A stretch of DNA of 64,000 nt from Leuctra nigra (lineage: Eukaryota; Arthropoda; Insecta; Plecoptera; Leuctridae): the NCBI GenBank assembly GCA_934045905.1, contig OW203763.1, positions 24,541,108 through 24,605,107 on the forward strand, written 5' to 3'. Shown one piece after another: positions 1-12,599 of the stretch (position 1 is its first letter; each line of letters opens with the position of its first letter). The notes beneath the pieces were generated by a model that did no database searches, was not told the origin of the DNA, and saw nothing but the letters and a program-made list of their open reading frames with translations. The position numbers and the translations under genes are program-made.

Positions 1-1030
1 AGAAACCTTACATCGAGGATGCGACGAATCAAACTTATTACTATACGTCCCGATGCGGCAAGAGGGAAACAAAATTCCGAAACTTAATTTAAGACAAAGA
101 AAAGTAGGAGACAGCGATGGCTTCCTGTATATTGGATAATATCACGATTCGTGAAGCCCATTTCTTCATATCATTTTTCCTTTGCAACTCGGTTCTTGCT
201 TCTGATTGGACGTTATAATGTCGACAAGACACTCAGAATGCACTCTTAGTCTTCTCATCATGTCCCCTAGAGTAACATGTCCTTGCACAACAAAGATGGT
301 GGCATAATCAATATTCAGTCACACATCAAGCATATGTGACATCATACATCTCATCAAGTAAGATTACTCTATAGCACTCATTACTGACATAGGTGAGACA
401 ATAATGAAGACTATAGAAAGATAGGGTGACTTTTTAACCAATGAACGACCAGCTAGATGCTAGGCTAGTCGACGTAATGAACGCCCACATTTGAAAAAAA
501 AAAATGTAAAGGGGAAAACCTTCATTACAGTAAGGAGCTACTTCTAGCCCCTATGAAAGTCATGTGACAGCTTCCACCAATCCAAGTGTACATGTATTAT
601 AGGCACCCTCCATTTTTTTTCAAGATTCTCTTACCCCTTCACTAGGCAGAAACAATAGCGTTCGCAATTTTTCAAAGCCGGCAAAACGCGGCTTCTATTC
701 TGTACAAGACTACAACACGCAAGCTCGACGTCACGTATATAATATAATACGAGATGTGTGAATTGTGGGGGTGGAACTTTTTTTGGGGGGGGTTGGGGGT
801 GGGAATTAAACATCATTAGATTTTCATGAATCGGGAACAAAACGAGGGTGTCAAAAACTTCTATAAAACTTCAACACATAAAGATGTCAAGAATGACGTA
901 AATAGGCACACGTGCGTGAAAAATGTCACACTCTCAAACATACAGTAAATAAAGAGTAAATTTGTTTTTTTATACACTATTTTATAAACATACAGTTGTA
1001 TTATTTATGTTAATTAGCCATAAAATGATT
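1..1030. other. AT-rich non-coding stretch
   Basis: No open frame here looks coding. The only structured item I see is a G-run cluster at 785-803, listed separately. The rest is ordinary AT-rich sequence with short A and T runs. Confidence 0.6.
785..803 (+). other. G-quadruplex-like G-run cluster
   Basis: Runs of eight, five and three G are separated by TT and T. The eight-G run can supply two of the four tracts a quadruplex needs. It is preceded by a run of T. This is a sequence-level prediction only. Confidence 0.4.
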
Positions 1031-1040
1031 AGCACATAGA

Positions 1041-1165
1041 GCCGAGGCAATGGGCTCAGTGGGCTGTTAAGTCAGAGGTCCCTGTTCGAGCTTTGCGGCT
1101 GGCTTCCCTGGTTGTGGTTTACCGTGATTTCTGCGGTCATTCTATATATACATGCGTGTTAGAGT
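1041..1165 (+). mobile_element. Decayed tRNA-derived SINE-like fragment
   Basis: A weak Pol III A-box-like stretch (GGGCTCAGTGGGCT) is followed after about 20 bases by a B-box-like CCTGTTCGAGC, then a body that includes GGTTTACCGTGATTTC. The body resembles the minus-strand element beside the first gap (8195-8307), which has the same order: GAGGTCCC, a TTCG core, then GTGGTTTCCCT. The head has lost tRNA folding. The boundaries are approximate and no target duplication was found. It could also be chance similarity to tRNA boxes. Confidence 0.4.
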
Positions 1166-1169
1166 TGAA

Positions 1170-4100
1170 ATGAAAAGTAATCGACTGTTTGCAGCCCACC
1201 ATCCTTGCTATCATTTCGATGGCACTATCAATTGATAATCATTCATTAGAGTCGTTAACTCAAGTTAATTAATTAAGGTAATTTGTACAGTGTACGACCT
1301 ACAGGTTAAGCTATTTAACTGATCAAGCTCAACATTTGACAGATGCATATCAATCTAGCAACATAATTATGGAATTGACTGGATTGAGTTAGAAATGGGA
1401 CATTTTCATATATGAATAAAATGGTCATTTATTGGTTCGCATAATTCATAAAAAATTCTTGGGTTGGGTCTATGGAACAAAAAAAGAATTAGGTAAAGTA
1501 TTATTTGATTAAGATTACGAGTTAGTAATTTTTTATGAACGTTCAAACTTGTTTCAATCAGAACATTTTCCAGTTAAATATATTACATCGTAAAACATTT
1601 TAATATGTATCTAATGTTTATTGGGGAAATATTGTTTATTCATTGCTCCTTGAATATTTAAACCGTCACCTGAGGCAATCACAGTTGTCTCGATTTTTTA
1701 TTCTAAAGGTAAATTGACAGCTAATTATGAAAAGCTGTTATGATGATGACTTTGATGTCAGTGCGACGAAAGCTTGTAGACTAAACAGCTGAAATCTATC
1801 AAAGTATCTTTTCCTTTGTCTCAGCAATTCAAAAAAGTGAGCTCACAAAGATAATTATTAATTATAATTTTGCACATAAACTTCAACTAAAATAATCCGG
1901 TCATCAATCTATAGTTATATATAAATCACTTTATTGATGGCTGTCTTTTTTTAAAAAGGCTATAACCTCTTGGATCTAGCGTACTAATAAAAATTAAAAC
2001 TATTAACTTAAAAACTATTAATACACATTTCTATTATTAACAGGAATAATATTTATTTGTCTATAAAAATGATTACGGCTATATAATATTACCAACAATA
2101 CCTGCAATACATACAATATTTCTTCTTTGAAAATATTCCGTTTTTCGATCAAAGTTCTTGCTAAAAATAACTTTTACACAACATTTAATACTTCCGGTCA
2201 AGTAAAGTTCATCTATCTCAAAATAAATCAAATCAGAATAAGTAAGCTGGTCTCACAGTTTCCTTTTTGTTATACTTAATGTATATCCTATCTGCCACAC
2301 CTTAATGTATATTATACACTGAGTAAGTACATCAATACATTGGTATTTTTCTTATAGGTACCAGTGTAGTACTCATTTCTTATAACAATCCACACCATAC
2401 CTTATGTCGACGTACCAATGGCTATAGTTAATTTCAATATAATTATGTAACGTATCATCATAATGCGATGAAGGCGTAGGAGAAATATGTGATTTGACAA
2501 GATTTAAGATTCAATAAAGTATGAATAATTTTGCCGTGAATCGAGTTCGACCCCCGCCCATAACAATCACAAGTACTTATAGAAAGTCTCGAATTAAATA
2601 GCATTATATCGCATACAGTTTATTCCAAGCAGTGATAAAGTAAACATGTGTCACCGTTAAATAATTTAGTATTAAAAAGGAGGGCTTGTTTTAAATACGT
2701 TAGAGTTAGTGAAATTGTTTTTTAGTTTTGAACAGAACAAATTTTTAGCGTTACATGATTAAAATTTCATTGCAATTTTTTATATTTATTTGTGATAAAT
2801 GTTGTAAAATATATAATTCATTGCGGAGAATAAATGATATATTTTGATCATGTATCGCTGTTTGTATCATAAATAATAATTATAATATATGTATATATGA
2901 TTAATAATCTAATAGTTATGTAATGAATAATAAAATGATCAATAATAGGAATAATATAAATGCAATGAATTATATATGCCACATGTATCATCTATTATAA
3001 AATCAATAATTTTATTCCGAGGGCAATACAAAATGTAATAAGCCTAAAATACAATGAATACAACACACACAAAATCGAAATCATATCAACAGAAAACTTT
3101 AATATTGTTCTTGAATAATGGTAAAAATTCCCACCACGCTTATTTAGTCACGGATTACAAATAATGACTGAAAACTTACGATAAACAAACACGTGTATTT
3201 TATATAACTCGGGATGAGGAAATTAATTTCCTCAATCAATCCAATGTGCTATTTCACCGCCCTCTCCGCAACTATTGAGGAATGGCAAATGAATCGAGTC
3301 GCATTCACTACTCCAGCGTCTCTATTGTGGTGACATGTTATCTCGACTAGCGTCCTAAAATATTTCCTCGTCTAGCTCGCTTGTAATTGCTACGAAATGG
3401 TCTCCGATAATGGTCCAGGACAAACTCCCTATACAGCTCGCGCTACAATATTTCAGTCTTACAACTCCCTCATTTCAAACGAAATCTTCTCTCTCTCTGT
3501 AAAATAACCAAAAAAAAATGAAAACGTGCCAAAAAAAGATACCGCACTTTAACTTTTAAGTCCGCGGAAAATTTCGATAATTTCGTGTGGTAAAGGAAAG
3601 AAGAAAAAACGCGGCACTAAGTTATAATTATGATAATCCCTGAAACGTCTCTTATTGAATAAGATTGCATATTTATGAGAAGAAAATCCTGGACTCACAA
3701 TTTTGGGTTTCAGCATAAGATCAGTGATTTTTTTTTCGGTAACGAGGCAATTTCGCTAACTATGCATGAGATGAGACATCCTAACATCAGTAGGGATATT
3801 TTGATCTTATATTGTGAAGGGGCCATAGTTTCGTGTTGTACACGAGATATGAGCGCACGCCACGTCAAGTTAAATTCAGTCATCAACAACTTTGTTCGAA
3901 TTTAATACAATCTCAAGGAATCGGTTCCATCATTTAGAAACATCTCGTGTTCCAACCATACAAAGTTAAAAGTAAAAATAATGCAAGAATCTCAGTTGAT
4001 ACAAGATGTTGAGATAGTTACATAGATAACAAAAGTGTTTTAAATTTTAATAGAAATGGATGGCGACAAAAAAAGAACGTTAACTCATTAATATGCAAAC

Positions 4101-7100
4101 TGTTGAGAAGATGGTATGCCGCAAAATGATTCCTCGACGATAAACTAAATCAGAGTCCAACTAAAGAGATGCCGTTCCAAAGAAGAAAAAAATGCGGGAA
4201 ACACTAAAGCAAATTAGGACACCAAAAACAAAGTGAAACAGGTATATCTCGAAACAAAAAAAACATACATATTTTATTATTTGGTTCGGTAGGTCTATTA
4301 AAGTAGGCATTTAATACATTTTTTTTCTTACCGTTTCGGCAAAGTAACACCCACCTTTCAAAACGAAACCGCTAAACCCATTGGTCCTCTTTTTTGTCGA
4401 ATCTCGTCATTGATGACCTAACCTGCCACTTTAAAAGATAAAATGAAGCCATAACCAAGTCTTTATAATTCAATATACATTTTCCTCTATCCACGCTCAC
4501 CAGCTACCTAAGTTAATTTCAAATTACATTTGATTTTATAACCAATTGATTGTTTAACATAAACTAAGATCAAAATGATAATATTGTTAGTCGCTATGTT
4601 ACAATTTATAAAACCACTGACTTAGAAAGACGTGATTTTCTGCTCATCGTAATTCAAAACGAGACTAATAACATAACAAGATCCAAGTTGGCAGGGAGAG
4701 GTGCAGAGAAATAAATAATATGTTGATCACACAAATGGCTATACACGTTCAAACTATCTATCTTATCGAGGTATTACAAATAGGTAGTACTAATAACTTT
4801 AAGCTTCATTAACGTACGCTTGTTATCATCTAGAATTAAATTATAATTGACCATTCGTCTATCGCAAGGCATCGTGAGGACTGATAGAAAATAATTATTA
4901 CGAACAATATCAGCCGAAGGTACAGTCAATGAAAAGAAACTCTTGGCATCGGATTCGTTTTATACAATTGTAATAAGTCTATTGTAACACATGAGACGTG
5001 GAAGAAAAAAATGGAAATCCATTTTAGAGAAATGTTTTTGTTAAGAGCGTTTGTTTGCAAAAATATATTTCTTGAATCTTGATTCCATCAAAGAGTAACA
5101 ATTGAGGAGATGAAAATAAATGTCAGAATTATACTTCCTTTACGATGCTGCGAGCTGTGCTTTGTCCTTATCTCAAGAAAATAAAATATTTTACGCCATA
5201 GGAATATTTAATCTTGTCAGCCTGTTTTGCGCAAAACCATTAAACAATTCTAGATTGATAAAAGTTTTTTACAAATAATATTACAGGGTAATTGGATAAA
5301 TGTTTCGAACAGTATCGAAAAAAACAAAGAGAATTCAGAGTTCAGGAAAAGTTGCATATACTCATATAGTTTCCTCAATAACCGAAATTCCAAAATTCAA
5401 TATAAAGGTCTTTATCTCTCATTTCCTACTAATAATTTATTGCTCTAACCGAACAACGTTTTAAATCGATGCCCCGAAATACGTGTGAAATGCAATTTGA
5501 TGATAGGCTGTTCGAATCAAGAATATATATGTTCGAATCGAGAGGATGTGATTTATGTCCACTTGTCTAAACTCGAAAACCATGATGGCGCGATGATTAG
5601 ATGATTATTATTGGGACAATAGCTCACCACGCAATTAAATATTAATTTATGAATATGACAGAATATTGGAGCTATCAATTGGTTGATCAGAGTTGAGATT
5701 GATAAATGATCTCGAAAACAAAATAGGTATTTAAACCAAAGTGATTATCGAAGATTTGCTACTGTCAATGTCATAGAGAGGTATTCAAGTCATTTATATA
5801 AGAACAATAAAGGAGTTGCGCGTAAGATTGATCAGATTTATTGGCCATGTATCTGTAATCTAGCTGGCAAATTCCTGTTTTATGTGATGCAATTTATTTT
5901 GTATACCAGAGAATGAAATTACAGGAATTCAAGAATGATTCAGAGATGTATTATTAAAAACATGCGAATTACGTGCAGTTTTTTTAAATAACATTGAAAG
6001 AGGGTGACTAACTGTGCTTATCATGTGTTATGACGACTTACCCATTTCTGTTTTACACGGTTTAAACTTCGTTACCTGCTAAGTTGCACGAAAACAATAA
6101 GCAGTATAATTCCACTCCATAAATATTAAGCTCATGTTTTTTTTGTGAAACATAAACGCGATGCTTTTTCATATGCGATTGGCGATAGTTTTTTTTCATT
6201 TTTCCTCAGCGGCTTAAGAAAATGTAAGAGTATAAGGATTACATTCTAGAGACTGAGTGAGCAGGCGAGTAAGAACGTGCAATGGAACTCTATAAAACAA
6301 GCTGAAAAGTACTTTGCATGCATGATTTTATCTCACATATATCTCATTTTGACCAATTCCCCTGGTTTTAAAGAACAAGTCTTGATTCACACTGAGCTAT
6401 GTGTTGGTTCAACAAGTTACCTCTATACAATAAATGAGATTTATTTTGTATCTTGTTTGCGCAATATATTGAAATAAATCTCTAGACGATTTCCTTAATC
6501 TGAATAATGTATGCAATATCCCCTATATGTCTACCTATAGATACCTTCGGTCTGCTATACACTCGCATTCTAAATCGCAATGTAATAACATAATATATAT
6601 CGGTGTAGATTTATTATCCCTGCCACGACATTGGCGGATCGTATGAATATTGGTATCATAAGACCAATTAACTGCAAACTTCCCACATCAAAGGAATTGA
6701 TTGATTCGATTGGAATATCTTCTCGACAATAACTCGAATACGCAGAATTCTTTAACAAACACTTTGTAGCAGCATTGGTAGCAGTACCATCTGTTCATCA
6801 TATTATTTCATACATGTTCTAATTTGAATTCATTCAAATTCCTATTCTATTTTTTTCTCTCTTCGTTTTCTTTTCTAAGACTAAACCATTTAATACGGAG
6901 TTGGGGGTATTGATGAATGCATCGAAGAAGCAACAATAGCTCAGCTTGTTTCTTCAATCGAACATTCGAGAAAATTGGATTTATTCTTGAATATATTCAC
7001 TCGAGAAAGCAATTCGTCGAATCATTATTTCCATTCGGGTTCGATTAGATCATTGAGCTACTGAAAATCACTGGAATAAGAAATGAATTTGTGATGTGAA

Positions 7101-8150
7101 ACATTGAAATGTCGATCACCATTTCTACTTAAGATGAGTCACCAAATAGATTTTGTTATTGGTTTAATTCGTTACTAAAATTAAAATTAGATCCAGTTTC
7201 CAGTCCTCAGATTATTAATTTAGACATAGTTGATAGTTAAAAGATGAAGGTCAATGAAATCATTCTCATTATTTTCAATACATTTTATAATGACAAATTC
7301 CCTCTCACAATTAATGATTAATTTATTGTTATATATTTTCAAGCTAGTTGTACTTCCGTTGTGGGCCATATTCTAAAATAATGTCGTTATTTATACCACA
7401 GTTAACTATGCAATTATTATAATGAAAATACCACCAATCCTAAGTGCCACAGGGACCTCTTTACTTTTCAATTATTTTAAATAACTCAATTATAATTTTT
7501 AAAGATGACTATTTTACTGGATATAATTGCAAATCTAAAAAAATGAACTAAATACCTGTACAGCCTCTAGACTCATATTAATTTGTTTATTGTCATCAAT
7601 TAATCATTTAATGAATGGGGTTCACATTTGATTATTGGTCGGTAAAAATGTCATGTGTCATATCTCATTCCTTGCTATAACATGTCCCCATTTACAGATC
7701 AAAAATATCATGATTCTCTTTAAGTATTCAAGTAATTCATTTAGGCTTGATATTTAGTTAAAAATAAAACAATACAGTTTCTACCTACATTATACTTTAC
7801 CGTCTCCCAGAACAAAAACAACTGCATTTCCTATTATCAATTTCACAAAATTGTCTAACTTCACTTCCAGTTACCACAAAGTAACAAAATCGTGGCCTAA
7901 GAATGCAATTGTTTTATGTTCAACTTGCAATGTCTAAGACTGAAGTTAGACAATACACGGGAGATTAGACAAAGCAACTGTTTGCTGCTTTTCCATTACT
8001 TAGTTTAGATAAAATTCGCCATCAGTAGGTGGAAATTGAACAAGATTCGCCAAAAAGAAAATTTTGAAAATGGGGAAAACTGAAGTCTGAGATGACGATA
8101 TGTTTATTTTTATCTTAGTGGTATTTAAAGTCGTTCTGTTCTGCACCTAG
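1170..8150. other. AT-rich interval without recognisable genes
   Basis: About 7 kb of AT-rich sequence with no frame longer than 76 codons and no recognisable protein motif. A possible B-box-like remnant (GAGTTCGACCCC) lies near 2540. Two near-repeats of GTTCGAATC occur at about 5512-5540. I see nothing else structured by eye. It could be an intron or an intergenic spacer. Confidence 0.55.
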
Positions 8151-8157
8151 GCTAATG

Positions 8158-8205
8158 GCGATGGTGATGATGATGATGATGCTGTTGATATTGAGATGAT
8201 GATGA
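8158..8205 (+). repeat. Imperfect GAT trinucleotide microsatellite
   Basis: Repeated GATGAT with interruptions (GCTGTTGATATTGA) lies directly beside a SINE-like fragment. Microsatellites often grow from SINE tails, and the element on the minus strand would end here, so this may be its 3' tail. Confidence 0.7.
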
Positions 8206-8307
8206 CCTTCCCAGCATTTTCCTCTCGACTGAGGGAAACCACGAAAAACCGCCGTCAGAACGGCTTCGGGAACCGAATCCGGGACCTCGGAGTGTTACTG
8301 AGCCAGC
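8195..8307 (-). mobile_element. SINE-like fragment cut by assembly gap
   Basis: Read on the minus strand it contains CTGGCTCAGTAACACTC, then GAGGTCCCGGATTCGG (similar to a Pol III B box), then a body with GTGGTTTCCCTCAGTC, ending in a GAT-rich tail. Order and wording resemble the plus-strand fragment at 1041-1165, so both probably belong to one tRNA-derived family. The 5' end is lost in the run of N starting at 8308. An in-frame open stretch here is a by-product of the N run. Confidence 0.45.
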
Positions 8308-8507
8308 NNNNNNNNNNNNNNNNNNNNNNNNNNNNNNNNNNNNNNNNNNNNNNNNNNNNNNNNNNNNNNNNNNNNNNNNNNNNNNNNNNNNNNNNNNNNN
8401 NNNNNNNNNNNNNNNNNNNNNNNNNNNNNNNNNNNNNNNNNNNNNNNNNNNNNNNNNNNNNNNNNNNNNNNNNNNNNNNNNNNNNNNNNNNNNNNNNNNN
8501 NNNNNNN
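8308..8507. other. Assembly gap, 200 N
   Basis: Exactly 200 undetermined bases, the conventional placeholder for a scaffold join of unknown size. The true distance between the flanks is unknown. Confidence 0.98.
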
Positions 8508-9703
8508 GTAGATTAGATTAGCATTCTGAACTTCCAGACCATAAGTTATCTCATAAAAATTAATCTATTATAATATTATAAACAAAGTACCTTACAACCC
8601 AGTTTAAAAAATTGCTCATAAACGAAAGATCAAACGTATCTAGAGTACTACATAAACCTATAAGGAATTGACGAGTTAAAGACCAATATGCAGAGATTAT
8701 TCGTATATTCCTTATACACAATATCGGCAAACGAAAGCAAAGATCTTTTGGATAGATCGCGGTTCTTTTAAAAGTTGCGTCGCTAACATTGACAGAACAA
8801 TGGAGCGATAGCTGGAGAGGAACATCTTTGGACAGTTGTCCTCTGACACCACCGTCAAGCTAGTCGAGTACCGCCCCATTGTCAGGCCTCTCTCCAGATT
8901 AAATAACACCCATATATAGGTGATATTCAACCAAAACCGAAGTGGGACCCATCTCCTTTTAGTCATTCGTCAAGTGACCAACACTACAGATCAAGGAAAA
9001 AAGCGTCCGTTGACAAACAGTATTGTGTAGTTATATACCTAGTTATTTGCTATTGCAACACATTCCTTGAATCTACTTATAAACTAAGCAGATGGAAATT
9101 TTTGTTAACTGAATGTAAAGACAAGTTCTTCGGTGATTGTCAAGGAAGGGGAAAAATATCGTCGAAATCAAGAAACTTCGAGACCGAGCGGAATTAATGA
9201 AGACGTCCACCATGAATTGCTGGCAAAATGGACCATCTTTTACTGATGAGAATGAACCAAAAAAATACTAGTGATTGAAACCCAAAGCGTTTCTCACTGT
9301 ATTATGCGGTGCCGCCGAACAGCGGCATAACTTTCAGAGTGAAAATGGAGGGAAGCAGTAAGTGGCAAGGGGGGACGTCGCTTACTTTTTAAACGTGGTA
9401 TAATTATAAATTATTACTCCTATTTCACAATACTTTTCTCAAAGCGTAAATCTAATGATTTGCTCTTTGAAAAATTTACGTTTCTTCTCTTAATTTATAA
9501 TACGAAGCAGAGGTAAAAAATATAATATACAATTGGTTATAGAATAAGGCGTATTCGAAGTCATTGTATGTGTAACTAAATGATGGCTAACCACTTGTTT
9601 CTTTCCACTTGACTAAGATGTATCCTCCATTAACCTACCTAGGCAGAGTCACATTTAAATATAACCATTGGATTTTACCCGTCTTTAAGTATAATGTCTC
9701 TCT

Positions 9704-9743
<40 letters not shown>

Positions 9744-11150
9744 ACAAGAAGACCTTAGACGACGACACAGCAATAAACACAGCGTTAATTATATGCACAA
9801 TGATTTGTTCATCTTAAAGGATATCATACCATTGAATCCATTAAGCTGTCACCTCTAATATATGAATACTCCATGTTAGCAAGCAGACGGTATGAAATGA
9901 TTAGAGGTGGGACTGTGTTAAATACAATGTATTACATGGCTGGAGCCAGACGGGTGCGAAGCGAGCAAGCAACTCACATATGTTTTTCACCAGAAAAGTT
10001 GAAAAAAAGACCGAACAGTTTTGCAAGGCATGGTTTTATATTATATTACATAGTATCGATTTGCGAAACGTCTTGTTTTGAGTCAAGATGTAGAAATCTT
10101 CATTTTGTTTTTCCTCTCTCGTCTCATTTCACCTTTATTATACATATGTACCAGACTTCGCTGTAAGCTTAGTCCTTTTTTTGTAGACTTGAGACAAAAG
10201 TGGATAAGACTACAATTATATATGGGGAGTACACTTTGCAACATCTTAGTACTGTAAAACAGGTCAACACTAGTGATAACAGCCCGATGTTAAATTACAT
10301 ACTCCATTATCATTGAAACAAACATTTTTCGGTCAGTTAAACAGAGAAGAAGAATGGCTTTTCCAACGTTTACTAATGATTTACTTCAAACCGAGTTCAG
10401 ATTTGTTGGAATGTTCACAAACTTCAGAGCATTTATTTCATATAATAGCTATAATTTAGCATACAGCGTTTCATGATTTAGCTTCGTCTAGCTTCTTGAA
10501 AACGTCAAATGCAATGGTTTGTTGTCTAGTATAGAAGCAGCTGAGAAAACTCATATCACTAACTGCATCTCTCGGAGAACTTCTATTCTCTCTATACCTC
10601 GAGCATCCCGCAAGCACGCAGCCAAGTCACAAGGGTTAGATATTAGATACAGGCAGATGCTCATTCCTATCATCCATAATGCATCGGTTCAGAATGGATA
10701 TTTTACGTAATCCCTGCGTCTATAGACGCTTTATATACTATTAGGTAGTCCAAAACTGATATCATCGTAAATTATGGGTTTTGTTTACAGTTATAATTTA
10801 GCTTTATTCTATTCATTCAGTTTGTTGTATGTGTGTGCAGGTATGGGGACAATCTATCCCATATGTAAATTGTTTAAACCAATAGTCCAGTCAATGGCAG
10901 TAGCCTTTGAAGTTGGAACGTTTACTTCTTGTCTTTTCGAAACATAGCAACTATGTGACAACTAGTTATCAAGTTCTTTGAAACAATCACTGTCTCAGTC
11001 CAATAGATGCAGCGGGTTTGCGACAAAAGCAATGAATGCAAATAGTTGCGTTTTACATACTAGGCTTTGAGCTACTTTTCGAAACGTACCATAAATGTTA
11101 AAACTAGTGACTGTTTGTTTAAATACGGTATATGTATATTGAAAAAGACA
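8508..11150. other. Non-coding interval with CT microsatellite
   Basis: No frame of more than 97 codons and none with coding character. It includes the CT microsatellite at 9696-9738. The flanks are AT-rich with no recognised genes. Confidence 0.5.
9696..9738 (+). repeat. CT dinucleotide microsatellite
   Basis: About 40 bases of TCTC repeats with one TTTT interruption near 9706. Confidence 0.9.
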
Positions 11151-11154
11151 GACA

Positions 11155-11240
11155 GATATCTACCTCGAGCTGGATTCAAACCAGGGCTCGTCATTCCATC
11201 ATCGTGGTTGTATTATCAGTCGACGTGTCAGACAGAGTCT
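11155..11240 (-). mobile_element. Possible tRNA-derived SINE remnant
   Basis: On the minus strand CCTGGTTTGAATCCAGC is close to the Pol III B-box consensus GGTTCGANTCC, followed by a tail with GATATCTGTCTGTC and T-rich sequence. No convincing A box is visible, so the head is lost or the match is chance. Confidence 0.3.
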
Positions 11241-11843
11241 TGAGAATTGCGATGTTGTCGCAAAGATTGGCGAGATGAAAAACAAGCCATTCTCATTCCC
11301 ATCTTTGCCCCGCGTTCAATCAATCAAGCTATTTTAGAATTCCATTTTCTTCAGTCGCCATTTTCTCTCTATCGCCATTTTCTATTCTGTTTACAAATCT
11401 TTCTAAGCCCACACACAAACACACAAGCCAGAAATTTGTCTTTACCAGAGCCTTCGTTCCTACTTTTCTCTTACAGGGCCTTCCTGACTAGAATTTCACA
11501 TATAACAAGAAAGCCAAGAACAAAATTAGAAATACGATCCAACCAAAATTGGAGGGGCTTTTGGGATAATTATGGTGTTGTATTACGTCACATCTGCTGT
11601 TTTTCTAAGACCAGTAGCGGTTTTAGGAGATTCATCATTTATATACCTCCCGTTTACGAGAGAGCAAGTCAACTTTGTAACAACTGATTTCCAACATTTC
11701 AATCAACTAAACCGAGAGGCAAGATGGGGGAGGTAATCGTCAAACCGATGAACAAAACCAAACAAATCTTGACTTATTTCATGATTTAAACAGTCTGGAG
11801 TCAAATTCGATTCCATGTCAACAAAATTTACATTTGCAAAAAA

Positions 11844-12110
11844 GTACTTTTAAGTTTTGTTGAATTTCGCGAGCCTTATAAATGTAATTAATCCACCTTG
11901 CATTTTCTCTCAAAACATTTAAAATATATTCTATATTTAATGAAACTGATTTTTTATTCTCCATAAAAGTTATACATTGTCATAAAGGTAGGTACTTTTG
12001 TAGAATTTCGCGAGTCTTATAATTAAATTAATCCACCTTGCATTTTCTCTCAAAACGTTCAAAATATTTATATTTAATTATTTTTTTATCTTCCATCAAA
12101 ATACGTATTA
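11844..12110 (+). repeat. Two-copy tandem duplication, period about 148 bp
   Basis: The block starting GTACTTT at 11844 recurs at 11992. Shared landmarks are GAATTTCGCGAG, then TTAATCCACCTTGCATTTTC with CTCAAAAC, then an AT-rich end with TTATTCTCCAT versus TTATCTTCCAT. The copies have drifted by substitutions and small indels, so the duplication is not recent. No coding frame is shared. Confidence 0.8.
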
Positions 12111-12329
12111 CAATTTTTAAATCAACCTAAAATATAATATGCTTTTTGACATATGAAAAATCTAATGTGCCAAGCTAAACCTAATACATAGATTTAACAA
12201 TCACGATAGATGCCGCCACAAAAAAAAATTCATTCTCATTCTGTCCATCAAAAAATTTCGATTGTGACCCAACCCAAAAAAAATCACTTGTTAATTTCTC
12301 GATTCCGGTTCGCGGTGTTCGTGTGTACT

Positions 12330-12480
12330 ATGGTGTTATACGATGGAGGTGTCCGACGAATTGCCAAGGTGATGTGTGGGCTGGGTACTTCTTGCTGCCC
12401 GGTAGCAAAATCAGACCAACAGCTAGATAATTACTATAATAATAGATGTGAATATAACTGTTATAATGAAACAGCCCTGA
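12330..12480. other. GC-richer pocket, uncertain coding
   Basis: The sequence is richer in C and G than its surroundings and open on both strands: plus 12210-12524 (104 codons) and part of a minus-strand frame through 12300-12420. Neither translation resembles a family I know. It lies just downstream, in the minus sense, of the acceptor-donor site at 12565/12566, so a short exon here is possible but not supported by a clear donor. Confidence 0.25.
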
Positions 12481-12559
12481 CAGTTGCTCTGGTTTCAGAG
12501 GAGGAGATTATCAGCCACGATTAGTAGCTTCATCGGCCAGAGTCCAGACAGAATTTGGG

Positions 12560-12591
12560 ACTTACCTGGAAAGAAAAGAAAATACAATTAG
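12560..12591 (-). promoter_or_regulatory. Candidate recursive splice site (ratchet point)
   Basis: Read on the minus strand, a CTAAT branch-point-like motif (branch A at 12589) is followed by a pyrimidine-rich tract (TTTTCTTTTCTTTCC), then AG at 12567-12566, and immediately a consensus donor GTAAGT. Acceptor and donor are fused with no exon between them. In Drosophila this (Y)nNCAG/GTAAGT arrangement marks ratchet points used to remove very long introns in steps. If real, a minus-strand gene with a large intron crosses this place. Alternatively it is only an acceptor, whose downstream exon could read 22 codons from 12563 before a TGA. Confidence 0.5.
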
Positions 12592-12599
12592 TTCAATTC

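Noticed and set aside
8196..8516. Open frame of 106 codons across the N run (similarly three frames at 62168-62500)
   Set aside because: Most of the frame consists of undetermined bases.
11247..11687. Plus-strand frame of 146 codons
   Set aside because: No recognisable motif, no clear splice context, and a composition (Ser, Phe, Arg, Leu) typical of chance frames in CT-rich DNA.
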